Below, one piece after another: positions 44,219 through 53,600 of a DNA stretch of 64,000 bases. Source of the DNA: Halomontanus rarus (GTDB lineage: Archaea; Halobacteriota; Halobacteria; Halobacteriales; Natrialbaceae); NCBI RefSeq assembly GCF_029338335.1, contig NZ_CP119796.1. The stretch is one strand, 5' to 3'. Made by a program: the position numbers and the translations under genes. How positions within the stretch are numbered: position 1 is the stretch's first letter; every line of letters begins with the position of its first letter. Under the pieces are notes generated by a model. That model worked only from the letters and a program-made list of their open reading frames with translations. It had not been told where the DNA came from and searched no databases.

Positions 44219-44247
44219 CACGTCACCTGTTGGTACTTCCACGTCAC
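44219..44247 (-). promoter_or_regulatory. Candidate operator: two 21-base-phased GTGACGTG repeats ahead of nadA
   Basis: On the nadA strand GTGACGTG occurs at 44240-44247 and again at 44219-44226, that is 21 bases apart, about two helical turns. Both copies sit between the TATA-like AATATTG region (about 44251-44260) and the start codon. Position and phasing suit a repressor site controlling NAD synthesis. No regulator is identified. Confidence 0.4.
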
Positions 44248-44432
44248 ACGGCAATATTGAAAAGATTTTTCCTTCAATCTGGGCGTTCGGTAGTACCCAA
44301 TCGTGCTGACCCGCCATCGAGTGGTCTTCGTTAGTCGAATGGGCTATTGAAGATAATCCCCTCGTATACGCGATCGTGACCGTCTCGTCACCGCGTACGA
44401 CCCATTTGTTGCAGGCCAGCGTACGCCCGACT

Positions 44433-44540
44433 ATGGCGCTCGCGGACTACTTCGTGGCGTTTACGGAACGCGACTGGGAAGACGGATGCGTCACCGACCT
44501 CCGCGTCATCGAAGAAGAGTGGCATTCTGCTGACGCGTAA
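44433..44540 (+). CDS. Possible 35-residue peptide or gene fragment
   Basis: The reading MALADYFVAFTERDWEDGCV continues to a stop at 44540. Its composition (acidic, Trp-containing, normal haloarchaeal codon use) looks coding, but it is short and ends abruptly before an apparently random 140-base stretch, so it may be the remnant of a larger gene. The rest of 44248-44683 shows nothing else coding. Confidence 0.3.
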   Translation: MALADYFVAFTERDWEDGCVTDLRVIEEEWHSADA

Positions 44541-44683
44541 CGGTCCGTGGCGCTCACCTCGAACAGCGCTCCGCTGACACTGCGGACGACCTGTGCTGAA
44601 CGGGAAGCCGGTGTATCCCGCGATACTGGACAACTTGGCGAGCGACACGTCTATTTTACTGGATATACAACTGCTCTTTCGTC

Positions 44684-45817
44684 GTGAGTCAATTTACTGT
44701 TGCAATCGTCGGTACGGGACCGGATCCGGCCAATCCCACGGTCGAGGGATTCGCGATGGGGTATCGCCACGCCGAAGCGTATCGGAACAACGATCACTGT
44801 CGCGTCGTCGCGTGTGCGGACATCGTCCGCGAGAACGCCGAGGCCTTCGCAAACGAGTTCGACATCGACGACGCCGCCGTCTTCGAGGACTACGCCGAGA
44901 TGCTCGAGGCGGTCGAACCCGACCTCGTCAGCGTCACTGTCCCGCCGGCGATCCACGAGGACATCGTCGTTGGCTGTGCCGAAAGCGGCGTCGTCGACGC
45001 CGTTCACTGCGAGAAACCGATGGCTCACACGTTCGCGAGTGCGACGCGAATGGTCGAAGCATGTGACGAGCGGGACGTCCAGCTCACGTTCAACCGCCAG
45101 CGTCGCTTCGGCCGGCCGTTCACCGAGGCCAACCGATTGCTCGACGAGGGGGCGATCGGCGACTTAGAGCGAATCGAGATCGGCTGGGGCGACTTCTACG
45201 ATACGGGCGCACACACCGTCGACCTCGCGGGGATGTTCAACGACGAACACCCCGCAGAGTGGGTCATCGCCCAACTCGATTACCGGGAGGAAGACCTTCG
45301 TTTCGGTGCCCACCAGGAGAACCAGATGTGGGCCCAGTGGCGCTACGACAACGGCGTTCACGGCGTGATGGCGACCGGCGAGGGTGCCTCCCTGACCGAT
45401 GCCGCGTTCGTCCTCCGGGGAACCGACGGCACGGTCCGTATCGACGTCGAGGACGGACCCATGCTCGAGCTGTCCCAAGACGGCACGCGCGAAGCGATCG
45501 ACGTCGGCGAGGAGAACATGCACTGGGCGCCCTCCGACTCGGACTCGGACTCGGACCAAGAGCGGTTTGGGTCACCGTTTCAGGACCGCTCGATCGCAGA
45601 CACCGTCGATGCGCTTCGGACCGGCGAAGAATCCCAACTCAGCGGCCACAACGGCCTCAAGACGGCCGAAATCATCTTCGGAGGCTACGAATCGGTTCGT
45701 CGACGTGCACGAGTCGACTTCCCCCTCGAGACCGACGACAATCCGCTCGAGACGATGGTCGAGTCCGGTGCCCTCTCCCCGACTGCACCGGGGTCGCCCG
45801 ACGAGAGTACCGACTGA
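44684..45817 (+). CDS. Gfo/Idh/MocA family NAD(P)-dependent oxidoreductase
   Basis: A 377-residue protein with a GTG start. The N-terminal Rossmann domain (FTVAIVGTGPDPANPTVEGF), the DLVSVTVPPAIHEDIVVGCA strand and the family signature HCEKPMAHT (catalytic Lys) at about residue 112 are clear. The C-terminal beta-sheet domain contains GDFYDTGAHTVDLAGMF with the conserved Asp and His. Such enzymes oxidise or reduce sugars, inositols or their derivatives. A saccharide-type uptake locus lies 1 kb downstream on the opposite strand, which is suggestive only. Its C-terminal STD and stop codon are provided by an inverted-repeat mini-element. Confidence 0.88.
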   Translation: MSQFTVAIVGTGPDPANPTVEGFAMGYRHAEAYRNNDHCRVVACADIVRENAEAFANEFDIDDAAVFEDYAEMLEAVEPDLVSVTVPPAIHEDIVVGCAESGVVDAVHCEKPMAHTFASATRMVEACDERDVQLTFNRQRRFGRPFTEANRLLDEGAIGDLERIEIGWGDFYDTGAHTVDLAGMFNDEHPAEWVIAQLDYREEDLRFGAHQENQMWAQWRYDNGVHGVMATGEGASLTDAAFVLRGTDGTVRIDVEDGPMLELSQDGTREAIDVGEENMHWAPSDSDSDSDQERFGSPFQDRSIADTVDALRTGEESQLSGHNGLKTAEIIFGGYESVRRRARVDFPLETDDNPLETMVESGALSPTAPGSPDESTD

Positions 45818-45870
45818 AGCGATTCACGTCGATCGCACGGCAGTTGTGCGTCGAGTACGCGATACCGTTC
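45808..45870. repeat. Inverted-repeat mini-element, copy 3 (partial)
   Basis: It begins AGTACCGACTGAAGCGATTC and continues to GATCGCACGG, matching the left arm of the other copies. The right arm is not recognisable, so it is a one-sided or decayed copy. The TGA stop of the oxidoreductase gene lies inside it. Confidence 0.55.
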
Positions 45871-46820
45871 GACAGCGACCTCGAGTCCGGTCACTGCACT
45901 CGACTGTCTCCCGTGTTCGAATTCCAGTTTCGATCTCTCCTGTCCTAGCATGTGCCTTGCTATCCTGTACGAGCTCGCTCGATCGTAGACAGAAATAGTG
46001 TATATTCGACTTCTTACTAAACTACATATGTGTTTAGATGATATCTAATGCGACTCGTTTGTGATGTCTACTTCGTTGTAGTATCGCCAGTTGAACCACC
46101 TATTACACCGAAATACGGACAATGGCCCGATCGAACGTCGCTCGTTGGATCATCGTTCGACGAGAGCAGATCGATTCACCGTGAACTCGTTCTATTCCTT
46201 CTGTCGGCCTTTAACGGATCTTTCCGTCTAAAAATCCCAGATATCTGTCTCCAATTCTCCGAAAATAGTGGGTTGCTATCATATATAATGCATTCATATA
46301 CTATATCTGTCTATAATTGGTATCGGCGAGTTCACTTCGACTCCCGGTATCGGGGCGCGGACCGTTCCTGTGACTCGACGGGTCACACACAATTACAAAC
46401 GTATGATTGTAATCCTATTCGCCGTCCTCGTCGTGTGACTGGCGTCACTGAAGCACACCGGTCACCACCCCGAGAACGGGGCATTCTCCTCTCTGTGTGT
46501 CTTCGGACCGATCGGTGCTATCCCGTTCGACTGGGCCGTACGTGATCGCGACCGCCAACTCCGACCAACTACTCTAAAAACGAACTTCTTTTTATTCATA
46601 CTATAATGACGATGATGTCCTCCAATGCTGTCGATTTCATTTCTGAATATCGTTTTAGACTCACAGATACATAATATATTAGTAGGTATAAAATATCTGA
46701 CCACGGTCGATGCGCGTTACTGAAATTGCGTCGTCGAGCTATCCACTAGCCCGTTCACCGGTTCAGAATACTCGCGTTCGTATCCGCACAGTATCGACCG
46801 TCGAGACGGCAGCGGATTCC
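45871..46820. other. Gene-free 950 bases, AT-rich in the middle
   Basis: No convincing coding sequence is seen on either strand; possible readings have composition unlike the neighbours. From about 45960 to 46700 the DNA is much richer in A/T than elsewhere (for example CATATATAATGCATTCATAT at about 46280), with short palindromes such as TTAGATGATATCTAA near 46031. Both flanking genes (an oxidoreductase and the GH3 gene) converge on it. Confidence 0.55.
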
Positions 46821-49028
46821 TTATCGAACCGCGAACGTCGTCGACTCGCCCTCGCAGGTGAGTTCGAACTCGCCGGATTCGACGGTCGTTCGGCCACGGG
46901 AGTCCGTTACCGCCATCGCCTCGTTCGGAATCGTCGCCGTCACCGTCGTCGATTCACCCGGCTCGAGATCGACCTTCGTGAACGCGACGTGTTCTCGGAC
47001 GGGACGGACGCGCGAACTGACCCGATCAGTCAGGAAGAAATCGAGCGCGTGGGCACCGGTTCGGTCGCCGACGTTTTCGACGGTGATCGTCGCCTCGACG
47101 GACTCTGCGGGACCGATCGTCGACGCCGAAACCTCGAGTTCCTCACAGACGAATTCGGTGTAGCTCTCGCCGTCACCGAACGCGAACAGCGGGTCGTACG
47201 TGTCCGGATGTTCGTCGTCGCCGATCGGAGTCGGATGCGCGTAGTGATTGAACCGCGTCGGCAGATCGCCCTCGGAGCGAGGGATACTGATCGGGAGTCG
47301 TCCGGACGGGTTGTGATCTCCGAACAGCACGTCCGCGATCGCACGGCCGCCTTCGCTGCCGGGATAGTACGAGTAGAGAATCGCCGGAACGTTCTCGGCG
47401 GCCCAGTCGACCGCCAACGGCCGTCCCGTGATCACCGCGAGGACGACCGGCGTTCCGGTCGCGTGTACCGTCTCGAGCAGTTCCTGCTGGGCGTCCGAGA
47501 GGGACAGTTTCGATCGCGTCGGATACGTTCCCGTCTCGCCGGCGACGTCTTGCGGACCGAACTCGTGGAAGTACCAGTTCTCGCCGACGGTGACGACGGC
47601 AACGTCCGACTCTGTTGCGGCCTCCTCGACGGCCCCGAGATCGATCGTCTCGGTCATCGTCGCCCCCTGCTCGTAGCGGACGGTCGTCTCGTCGCCGACG
47701 GCCGATTCGATCCCGTCTTTGACCGTCACGCCGGAATCCCTCTCGGGATGCTGGACGCTCCACCCGCCGTACTGGTGGCGCAGCGAGTCCGCGTTCGGCC
47801 CCGTCACCAGAATCGAGTCGAGATCGCGCGAGAGCGGCAACAGGTCGTCCTCGTTTTGCAACAGCGTTTGTGACTCGCGAGCGACCTCCCGTGCGACGTT
47901 TCGGTGCTCCGGTGCTCCGATCTCCTCGGTCACCGTCTCGACGTCGACGAACGGATCCTCGAACAGTCCGAGGCTCTCTTTCAACTCGAGAATGCGAAGC
48001 GCTGCCTCGTCGATCCGCTGTTCGGACAGTTTGCCGTCTTCGACCAGTGAGACGAGGTGATCGGCGTACTCCTCTCGTCCGATCGAGATCTGATCGAGTC
48101 CGGCCTGAATCGCCTGCCGACCGGAGTCTCGCTGTGAGGCGGTCACACGGTGGTCTTCGTGGAGCATGTCGATTCCGCCCCAATCAGAGAGCACGGCCCC
48201 GTCGAAGCCGAGACGCTCGCGGAGGAGTTCGGTGAGGTATCGGGTCGATCCGTGAGCCGGCTCCCCGTCGATCGAGTTGTAACACGGCATCACGACCGAC
48301 GCGCCCGCGTCGATGGCCTTCTCGAACGGCGGGACGAACAGCTGATGGATGGTACTCGTCGAGCGATCGACGACGGCGGCGTCCTCGCCCGCCTCGGGTT
48401 CGCTGTAGGCCGGGAAGTGTTTGGCCGTCGCCGCGACCCGCGGTCCGTCCGCCGACGACTCTAACCCGCGGATCGCTGCGGAAGCGAACGATCCACAGAG
48501 CAGCGGACTCTCGCCGTAGGTCTCGAACGTCCGACCCCATCTGGGATCGCGCGCGACGTCACACGTCGGTCCGTAGTTGAGGTTCGCGCCGGTCGCGCGC
48601 ATCTCGGCGGCCGTAATCTCTCCGCCGGTCTCGGCGAACTCGTCTCGTCGAGTCGCGGCCATCCCCAGTCCGTGGGGGAACACCGTCGCCTGGTTGACGT
48701 AGGCGTGGCCGTGAACGGCGTCGACCGGTAACAGGAGCGGAATGCCGTGGCGCGTCTCCTCGAGTGCAGTCTCTTGGAGTTCGTTCGCGAGCTCGGTCAC
48801 GCGCTCGGCGTCGTGATAGAGGGAGACGCCGATTCCGAACGCCGCGACCGTTCCGACGTGGGAGTCGACGACGAGCTCTTTGGCCTCCTCGATACTGATA
48901 TCGCGGTCCATTGAGCCGATGTACGTTCCGACGAGCTGTCCGACCTTCTCCGCCAGCGTTAGCTCTTCGATCAGTTCCGCTGCTCGAGTGGTCTGTTCCC
49001 CTTCGGGAGAACGTTCTCGTACAGTCAT
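46821..49028 (-). CDS. Glycoside hydrolase family 3 (beta-glucosidase-like)
   Basis: A 735-residue GH3 protein without signal peptide, so cytoplasmic. The N-terminal TIM barrel contains LLLPVDAVHGHAYVNQATVF, GANLNYGPTCDVARDPRWGR, the KHFPAYSEPEAG loop and the nucleophile Asp in AVLSDWGGIDMLHEDH (about residue 281). The C-terminal sandwich has DVAVVTVGENWYFHEFG and a fibronectin III-like end domain (SVEATITVENVGDRTGAHAL). The enzyme would hydrolyse beta-linked glucosides or xylosides. The nearest upstream genes on this strand are the Opp-type ABC operon, but a separate TATA box lies 27 bases ahead. Confidence 0.92.
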   Translation of the reverse strand: MTVRERSPEGEQTTRAAELIEELTLAEKVGQLVGTYIGSMDRDISIEEAKELVVDSHVGTVAAFGIGVSLYHDAERVTELANELQETALEETRHGIPLLLPVDAVHGHAYVNQATVFPHGLGMAATRRDEFAETGGEITAAEMRATGANLNYGPTCDVARDPRWGRTFETYGESPLLCGSFASAAIRGLESSADGPRVAATAKHFPAYSEPEAGEDAAVVDRSTSTIHQLFVPPFEKAIDAGASVVMPCYNSIDGEPAHGSTRYLTELLRERLGFDGAVLSDWGGIDMLHEDHRVTASQRDSGRQAIQAGLDQISIGREEYADHLVSLVEDGKLSEQRIDEAALRILELKESLGLFEDPFVDVETVTEEIGAPEHRNVAREVARESQTLLQNEDDLLPLSRDLDSILVTGPNADSLRHQYGGWSVQHPERDSGVTVKDGIESAVGDETTVRYEQGATMTETIDLGAVEEAATESDVAVVTVGENWYFHEFGPQDVAGETGTYPTRSKLSLSDAQQELLETVHATGTPVVLAVITGRPLAVDWAAENVPAILYSYYPGSEGGRAIADVLFGDHNPSGRLPISIPRSEGDLPTRFNHYAHPTPIGDDEHPDTYDPLFAFGDGESYTEFVCEELEVSASTIGPAESVEATITVENVGDRTGAHALDFFLTDRVSSRVRPVREHVAFTKVDLEPGESTTVTATIPNEAMAVTDSRGRTTVESGEFELTCEGESTTFAVR

Positions 49029-49049
49029 CCCTTATTACTTCGTCGGATA

Positions 49050-49062
49050 GTACTTAAAACTG
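49050..49062 (-). promoter_or_regulatory. TATA box of the GH3 gene
   Basis: On the minus strand TTTTAAGTA is centred about 27 bases before the ATG at 49028, the spacing for a leaderless mRNA. The other 260 bases up to the ABC operon contain no gene; this shows that GH3 can be transcribed independently. Confidence 0.55.
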
Positions 49063-49325
49063 GAGACTTTCGTCCGATGATTTGATACACCATTTCTGGA
49101 ATCCTCGATATCTGTTTGATTTTATCAACCCCGCCCAGCATCGGTGGTATCGTTTTACCGCGGTGCGGTTACGGCACTGCCGAAGACGAAACGTTCCCCG
49201 CTTCGGCACCTGAATACCATGTAAAAGGATCAAATATGAATGCTTGGCGTTCGAGAATCGATCGCTTCGTTTGATATTGTCAATACGCTCAGAAGGGGGC
49301 TGGTGCCGAACGGTGACTGTTCCCG

Positions 49326-50417
49326 TCAGTCAGACGATGCGGCGGGCGTCGTTTCTTCTTCGTCCGTAATCTCTGGACTCTCCCAGTACTCGTGATCCGA
49401 AACCTCACGGAAACACGCGGCCTTGTGATCGTCGTCGATCTCGTACTGAGCGGGCTTTTCCTGTCGGCACGCCTCACGAGCCTCCGGACAGCGCGTGTGG
49501 AAGCGACACCCCGACGGTGGATTCTTGGGGTCGGGAATGTCGATTTTGCGAACCGGCGGTTCGCCCGCCTCTTCGTCCTTGAGGTTCGGAGTCGCCCACC
49601 GGAGTACCTTGGTGTAGGGGTGTTTCGGATTATTGATGATCTCCTCAGCTGGACCGACCTCGACCAACTGGCCGAGGTACATCACGCCGATCCGTCCGCC
49701 GCCGTGGGCGGCGAAGTACCGTGCGTTCGAGAGGTCGTGGGAAACCGCAACGAACGAGGTGTCGAACTGGTCCTGTAGTTCGAGCATGAGGTCCATCATC
49801 TCGACGCGTAGCGAGACGTCGAGCGCCGAAATCGCTTCGTCGGCCAGAATGACGTCCGGGTCCATCAACAGCGCTCGAACGAGTGCAACGCGCTGTTTCT
49901 CACCGCCGGAGAGCTGGTGGGGATACCTGCCTGCGTAGTCGTCCGGCGGGGTCATCCCGACGCGCTCGAGCATCGTGAGCACTTGCTCGCGACGGTCCCC
50001 GGCGCTCATCTGCTTGTGCCAGCGCCGGAGCGGCGCTTCCAGGATCTTCATCACTCGTCGGTTGGGATTGAGCGAACTCCCCGGGTCCTGATGGATGATC
50101 TGCAGCGATCGGCGGATTTCTTTGTACGGAATTTCGACGTTCCCCTTCTTGTCCTTCGCATCCCAGATGTCCTGACCCTTGTACTTGACGCGTCCGCCGG
50201 TCGGACGCTGGAGGCCGATCGACGTCTTTCCGAGCGTCGTTTTTCCACAGCCGGACTCCCCGACGAGACAGACGACATCGTTCTCCTCGATGTCCAGTGA
50301 GACGCCGTCGACGGCACGGACGACATCCGGTTCGCCGAAGAACTCGAACATCCCCTTCTGTTCCTCGAAGTGTACCTCCACGTTTTCCAGAGAGACCAGC
50401 GGTTCGTCGCTACTCAT
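49326..50417 (-). CDS. dppF: Opp/Dpp-type ABC transporter ATP-binding protein (second)
   Basis: A 363-residue ATPase. Walker A is GESGCGKTTLGKTSIG, the signature YPHQLSGGEKQRVALVRAL and Walker B DVILADEAISALD are complete. The C-terminal oligopeptide-transporter extension includes the Cys-rich FHTRCPEAREACRQ motif. It is the last gene of the five-gene transporter operon and overlaps the previous ATPase gene by eight bases. Symbols follow the dipeptide-permease family; the substrate here may be a saccharide, since archaeal members of this family import beta-glucosides. Confidence 0.9.
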   Translation of the reverse strand: MSSDEPLVSLENVEVHFEEQKGMFEFFGEPDVVRAVDGVSLDIEENDVVCLVGESGCGKTTLGKTSIGLQRPTGGRVKYKGQDIWDAKDKKGNVEIPYKEIRRSLQIIHQDPGSSLNPNRRVMKILEAPLRRWHKQMSAGDRREQVLTMLERVGMTPPDDYAGRYPHQLSGGEKQRVALVRALLMDPDVILADEAISALDVSLRVEMMDLMLELQDQFDTSFVAVSHDLSNARYFAAHGGGRIGVMYLGQLVEVGPAEEIINNPKHPYTKVLRWATPNLKDEEAGEPPVRKIDIPDPKNPPSGCRFHTRCPEAREACRQEKPAQYEIDDDHKAACFREVSDHEYWESPEITDEEETTPAASSD

Positions 50418-51495
50418 CGTCCACCTCGTGAGCTTCCGGGCGGTCGATATTGAACGGAATTACCTCGGCCGAATCCTGCCAGTGGAAGCATGCGACCTGA
50501 TGGCTTTCCGTAAACGTCGGTCGGAACGCGGGGTCCTCCGCGACACACTCCTCGTCGGAGAGCGGACAGCGCGGATGGTACGAACAGCCTGTCGGGACGT
50601 TTACCGGATCCGGTGCCGCTCCCTCGATCGCTTGCATCTCCGATAGCGGTGCGTCGAGATTCGGTGTCGCGTTCAACAGCGATCGAGTGTACGGATGGGC
50701 CGCATCGTTGAGGATCTCGTCGGACGTTCCGATTTCGACGAGTTCGAACGCGTACATCACGGCGAGTCTGTCCGCCAATTCGGCGATCAGCGGCAGGTCG
50801 TGCGTGATGAACACGAGCGTCAGATCGTACTTTTCTTTGAGATCCTCTAACAGTGTGAGAATCGACCGCTGCATGAGCAGATCCAGTGCGGCCGTCGGCT
50901 CGTCCATCACGAGTACGTTCGGCTCGAGGACGACCGAGAGCGCGATCAGTGCACGCTGTTGCATCCCGCCGCTGAGTTCGTGCGGGAAGGAATCGAGGAC
51001 GCGCTCGGGTTCGAGATAGAGGTCTGCGAGGAGTTCTCGAGCCCGTTCCATTCCTTCGTCAATGTCGTAGTCGTGGGCTTCTAACGTCTCTTCGAAGTGC
51101 CCGCCGACTTTCATCGTCGGATTGAACGAACTCATCGCACCCTGAAAGACCATCGAGATGTCTTCCCAGCGCAGTTGCCTGAGTTCCTCTTTTTCTAACC
51201 CGAGTACGTCGACGGCCGATCCGTCTCCGGGACGATAGGTGACCTGTCCCGAGAGAACGCCCGGATCGACGACGGCGTCGAGGAGTGCGGACGCGAGCAT
51301 CGACTTGCCGCTCCCGCTCTCGCCGACGATCCCAAGTACTTCACCCCGTTCGATGTCGACCGAGACGTTGTCGAGCACTCGAGAGACCCCTCGGTCCATC
51401 TCGAAGTAGACTTCGGCGTCACGAATCTCGAGGATCGGATCCGTCACCTCGGGAACGTTCGTACTATTCGTCTGGGTGGTTTCGTGTGTGCTCAT
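50410..51495 (-). CDS. dppD: Opp/Dpp-type ABC transporter ATP-binding protein (first)
   Basis: A 361-residue ATPase. Walker A (GIVGESGSGKSMLASALL), signature (FPHELSGGMQQRALIALS) and Walker B (NVLVMDEPTAALDLL) are intact. The C-terminus again has the family's Cys motif (CSYHPRCPLSDEECVAEDP). It pairs with the following ATPase to energise the permeases. Its ATG overlaps the stop of the upstream permease by one base, and its own stop lies inside the next gene, so the operon is translationally coupled. Confidence 0.9.
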   Translation of the reverse strand: MSTHETTQTNSTNVPEVTDPILEIRDAEVYFEMDRGVSRVLDNVSVDIERGEVLGIVGESGSGKSMLASALLDAVVDPGVLSGQVTYRPGDGSAVDVLGLEKEELRQLRWEDISMVFQGAMSSFNPTMKVGGHFEETLEAHDYDIDEGMERARELLADLYLEPERVLDSFPHELSGGMQQRALIALSVVLEPNVLVMDEPTAALDLLMQRSILTLLEDLKEKYDLTLVFITHDLPLIAELADRLAVMYAFELVEIGTSDEILNDAAHPYTRSLLNATPNLDAPLSEMQAIEGAAPDPVNVPTGCSYHPRCPLSDEECVAEDPAFRPTFTESHQVACFHWQDSAEVIPFNIDRPEAHEVDDE

Positions 51496-52577
51496 TATGT
51501 GATCGTTGTTGTCACTTCGTCGTCGCTATCCTCTTCCTGCTTGGTTGATCCCGTCCCTCGCTGTCTGACGCGGGGGTTGAACAGTCGATCGGTCCCCTGT
51601 GAGAACAGGATCAATCCGAACGACAGTCCGACGATCGCCGCCATCGGCATGAGCAGCTGGTAGGATCGGTCTGGAATGAGGAGCGCGCTCGCGTGAGTGT
51701 ACGCGAACTGCATCATCACACCCCAGTTGTCGGAGTAGGACCCGTGGGCCAGAACGCCGAGGAAGTACAATCCGACACCGTTGAAGATGACCTGTCGCGC
51801 GGACATGACGAAGTTCACCATGATGTACGGCATCAGGTTCGGCAAGATATCTTTCTGGATGATTCGTGGCGTCGAGATCCCCATCGTCCGGGAGGCCTCG
51901 ACGTACGATTCCTCGCGGATCGACAGCACCTGCGAGCGGATCGTTCGAGAAAGACCAGCCCACCAACCGATGACGAGGAGCGGACCGACGAGGTACGGGT
52001 TTCGCGGATCGATCGTCGTCGCGAGGACGATGACCAGCGGCAGGCCGGGAATCGTCATCACGATGTCCGAGACCGTCGTCAGGAAGGAATCGATCCGCCC
52101 GCCCTTGTAACCGGAGACGGTCCCGACGACGGTGGCGACGACGACGACGTAGATGCCGCCGGCGAACGTCATCTTCAACATGTCCGGAGTTGCGTGGACG
52201 ATCGCGGCCATGATATTTCGTCCCGTCGAGTCAGTTCCGAGCGGATAGTCCCAGCTCTGGAACGGTCCCTCATTGTTATATTCGAAACTGCCGAACTGAT
52301 TAGAGGTTGGGAATTCGACGAGGGTCACGTCCGCCAAGATACCGAACTCCGACGAGGATACCCAGGCGACCAGTCCCATCAGTACGTATCCGAAGATAAT
52401 GATGAGGCCGACTTTCATCCGCCAGTCACGCCACGCCTCTCGTGCGGGCAGGTAGAACGCCTCGTAGAAGAACTCCTGGTACCGTTGGGATGTGGAGATC
52501 TCTTCGGATGCCTCGAAGCTGAAGACGTCGCCAGTACCGCCGTCCGTCGATTTTTCTGAGCTGTCAGTACGACTCAT
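51495..52577 (-). CDS. dppC: Opp/Dpp-type ABC transporter permease C
   Basis: A 360-residue permease. A 60-residue cytoplasmic N-terminus with the OppC/DppC amphipathic segment (FLPAREAWRDWRMKVGLIII, roughly) precedes six transmembrane helices. The cytoplasmic EAA-type loop EASRTMGISTPRIIQKDILP that contacts the ATPase is present at about residue 230. The substrate-facing loop includes FQSWDYPLGTDSTGRNI, a family hallmark. The start overlaps the end of the dppB-type gene by 14 bases. Confidence 0.9.
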   Translation of the reverse strand: MSRTDSSEKSTDGGTGDVFSFEASEEISTSQRYQEFFYEAFYLPAREAWRDWRMKVGLIIIFGYVLMGLVAWVSSSEFGILADVTLVEFPTSNQFGSFEYNNEGPFQSWDYPLGTDSTGRNIMAAIVHATPDMLKMTFAGGIYVVVVATVVGTVSGYKGGRIDSFLTTVSDIVMTIPGLPLVIVLATTIDPRNPYLVGPLLVIGWWAGLSRTIRSQVLSIREESYVEASRTMGISTPRIIQKDILPNLMPYIMVNFVMSARQVIFNGVGLYFLGVLAHGSYSDNWGVMMQFAYTHASALLIPDRSYQLLMPMAAIVGLSFGLILFSQGTDRLFNPRVRQRGTGSTKQEEDSDDEVTTTIT

Positions 52578-53571
52578 TTTTCCCTCCTGCCTCGACGCGT
52601 GGGTCGAGCTTACCGTAGGTCATGTCGGCCACGAGTACCGCGATGACCACACAGACCGTGATGACGAGGAACGTTCCCATCATCAACGGATAGTCTCGGT
52701 TGTCGATCGAATCGAACATGTAGTATCCGATTCCACGATACGAGAAGATTTCTTCGAGGATGATCGATGCGCCGAACATGAAGCCAACCTGGATGAGGAA
52801 ACTCGTCCACATCGGAAGGATAGCGTTTCGTCCGACGTAACGCAGTGCAATCCGCCGGTCGGCGAGACCACGAAGCTTGGCGACTCGGATGTAGTCCTGT
52901 CCGAGCACCTGTACGCTGTTACCACGCATCCCGAGTGCGAACCCGCCCCAAGTCGTAATGACGAACGAGGCAGCCGGCAGTACCACGTGATACAGTGCTC
53001 CCCCGATGAACTCGAGGGTGAACCCCGGATCGACGCCTTTCGGATACCGTCCGTTCAGCGGGAACAACGAAAGCTCCAGCGCCAGCACGTAGATCAGTAC
53101 GACCCCGGCAACGTAGTAGGGCACCGAACTGAGAAAGATCGCGATGATGCTCGACCCGATGTCGAACTTCGACCCTTCCTTGTACGCCATAATCGCACCG
53201 AGCCCGATTCCGAGAACGAACACGAACAGGAGGCTGATGGACATGACGAACGCCGTCCACGGCAGTGACCGGGCGATGATGTCCGCGACCGACTCCTGGT
53301 ACTGGATCGATTCTCCCAGACTCCCCCCGGCCAGGTTCAGCATGTAATCGATGTACGCTTCGTGTATCGGTCGGTTGAGGTCGACACCGATCCGCTGTGC
53401 TGCCATCACGTTGAGCTGTTCGGTGCTGAGTGACGGCTGGCGCTGTCTCATGTCTGCTACCATCTGCTGTGCTGGCCCTCCGGGCATCACGCGAATCAAC
53501 ACGAAGGTCAGCGACGCTACTGTAAAGATGGTGAAGACGCCCTGTCCAATTCGCTTTATGAACCAGTTCAT
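52564..53571 (-). CDS. dppB: Opp/Dpp-type ABC transporter permease B
   Basis: A 335-residue permease with six transmembrane helices. The DppB opening IGQGVFTIFTVASLTFVLIR, the MPGGPAQQMV motif and the EAA-type loop DYIRVAKLRGLADRRIALRY at about residue 225 are typical. It forms the heteromeric pore with the following permease. It starts 29 bases after the binding-protein stop. Confidence 0.9.
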   Translation of the reverse strand: MNWFIKRIGQGVFTIFTVASLTFVLIRVMPGGPAQQMVADMRQRQPSLSTEQLNVMAAQRIGVDLNRPIHEAYIDYMLNLAGGSLGESIQYQESVADIIARSLPWTAFVMSISLLFVFVLGIGLGAIMAYKEGSKFDIGSSIIAIFLSSVPYYVAGVVLIYVLALELSLFPLNGRYPKGVDPGFTLEFIGGALYHVVLPAASFVITTWGGFALGMRGNSVQVLGQDYIRVAKLRGLADRRIALRYVGRNAILPMWTSFLIQVGFMFGASIILEEIFSYRGIGYYMFDSIDNRDYPLMMGTFLVITVCVVIAVLVADMTYGKLDPRVEAGGKNESY

Positions 53572-53600
53572 ACAAATTATAAGGTGGTGACGGCTCCGCG

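Noticed and set aside
46048..46545. 165-codon plus-strand frame in the AT-rich region
   Set aside because: Cys/Tyr/Ser-rich composition, no family resemblance and codon use unlike any neighbour.
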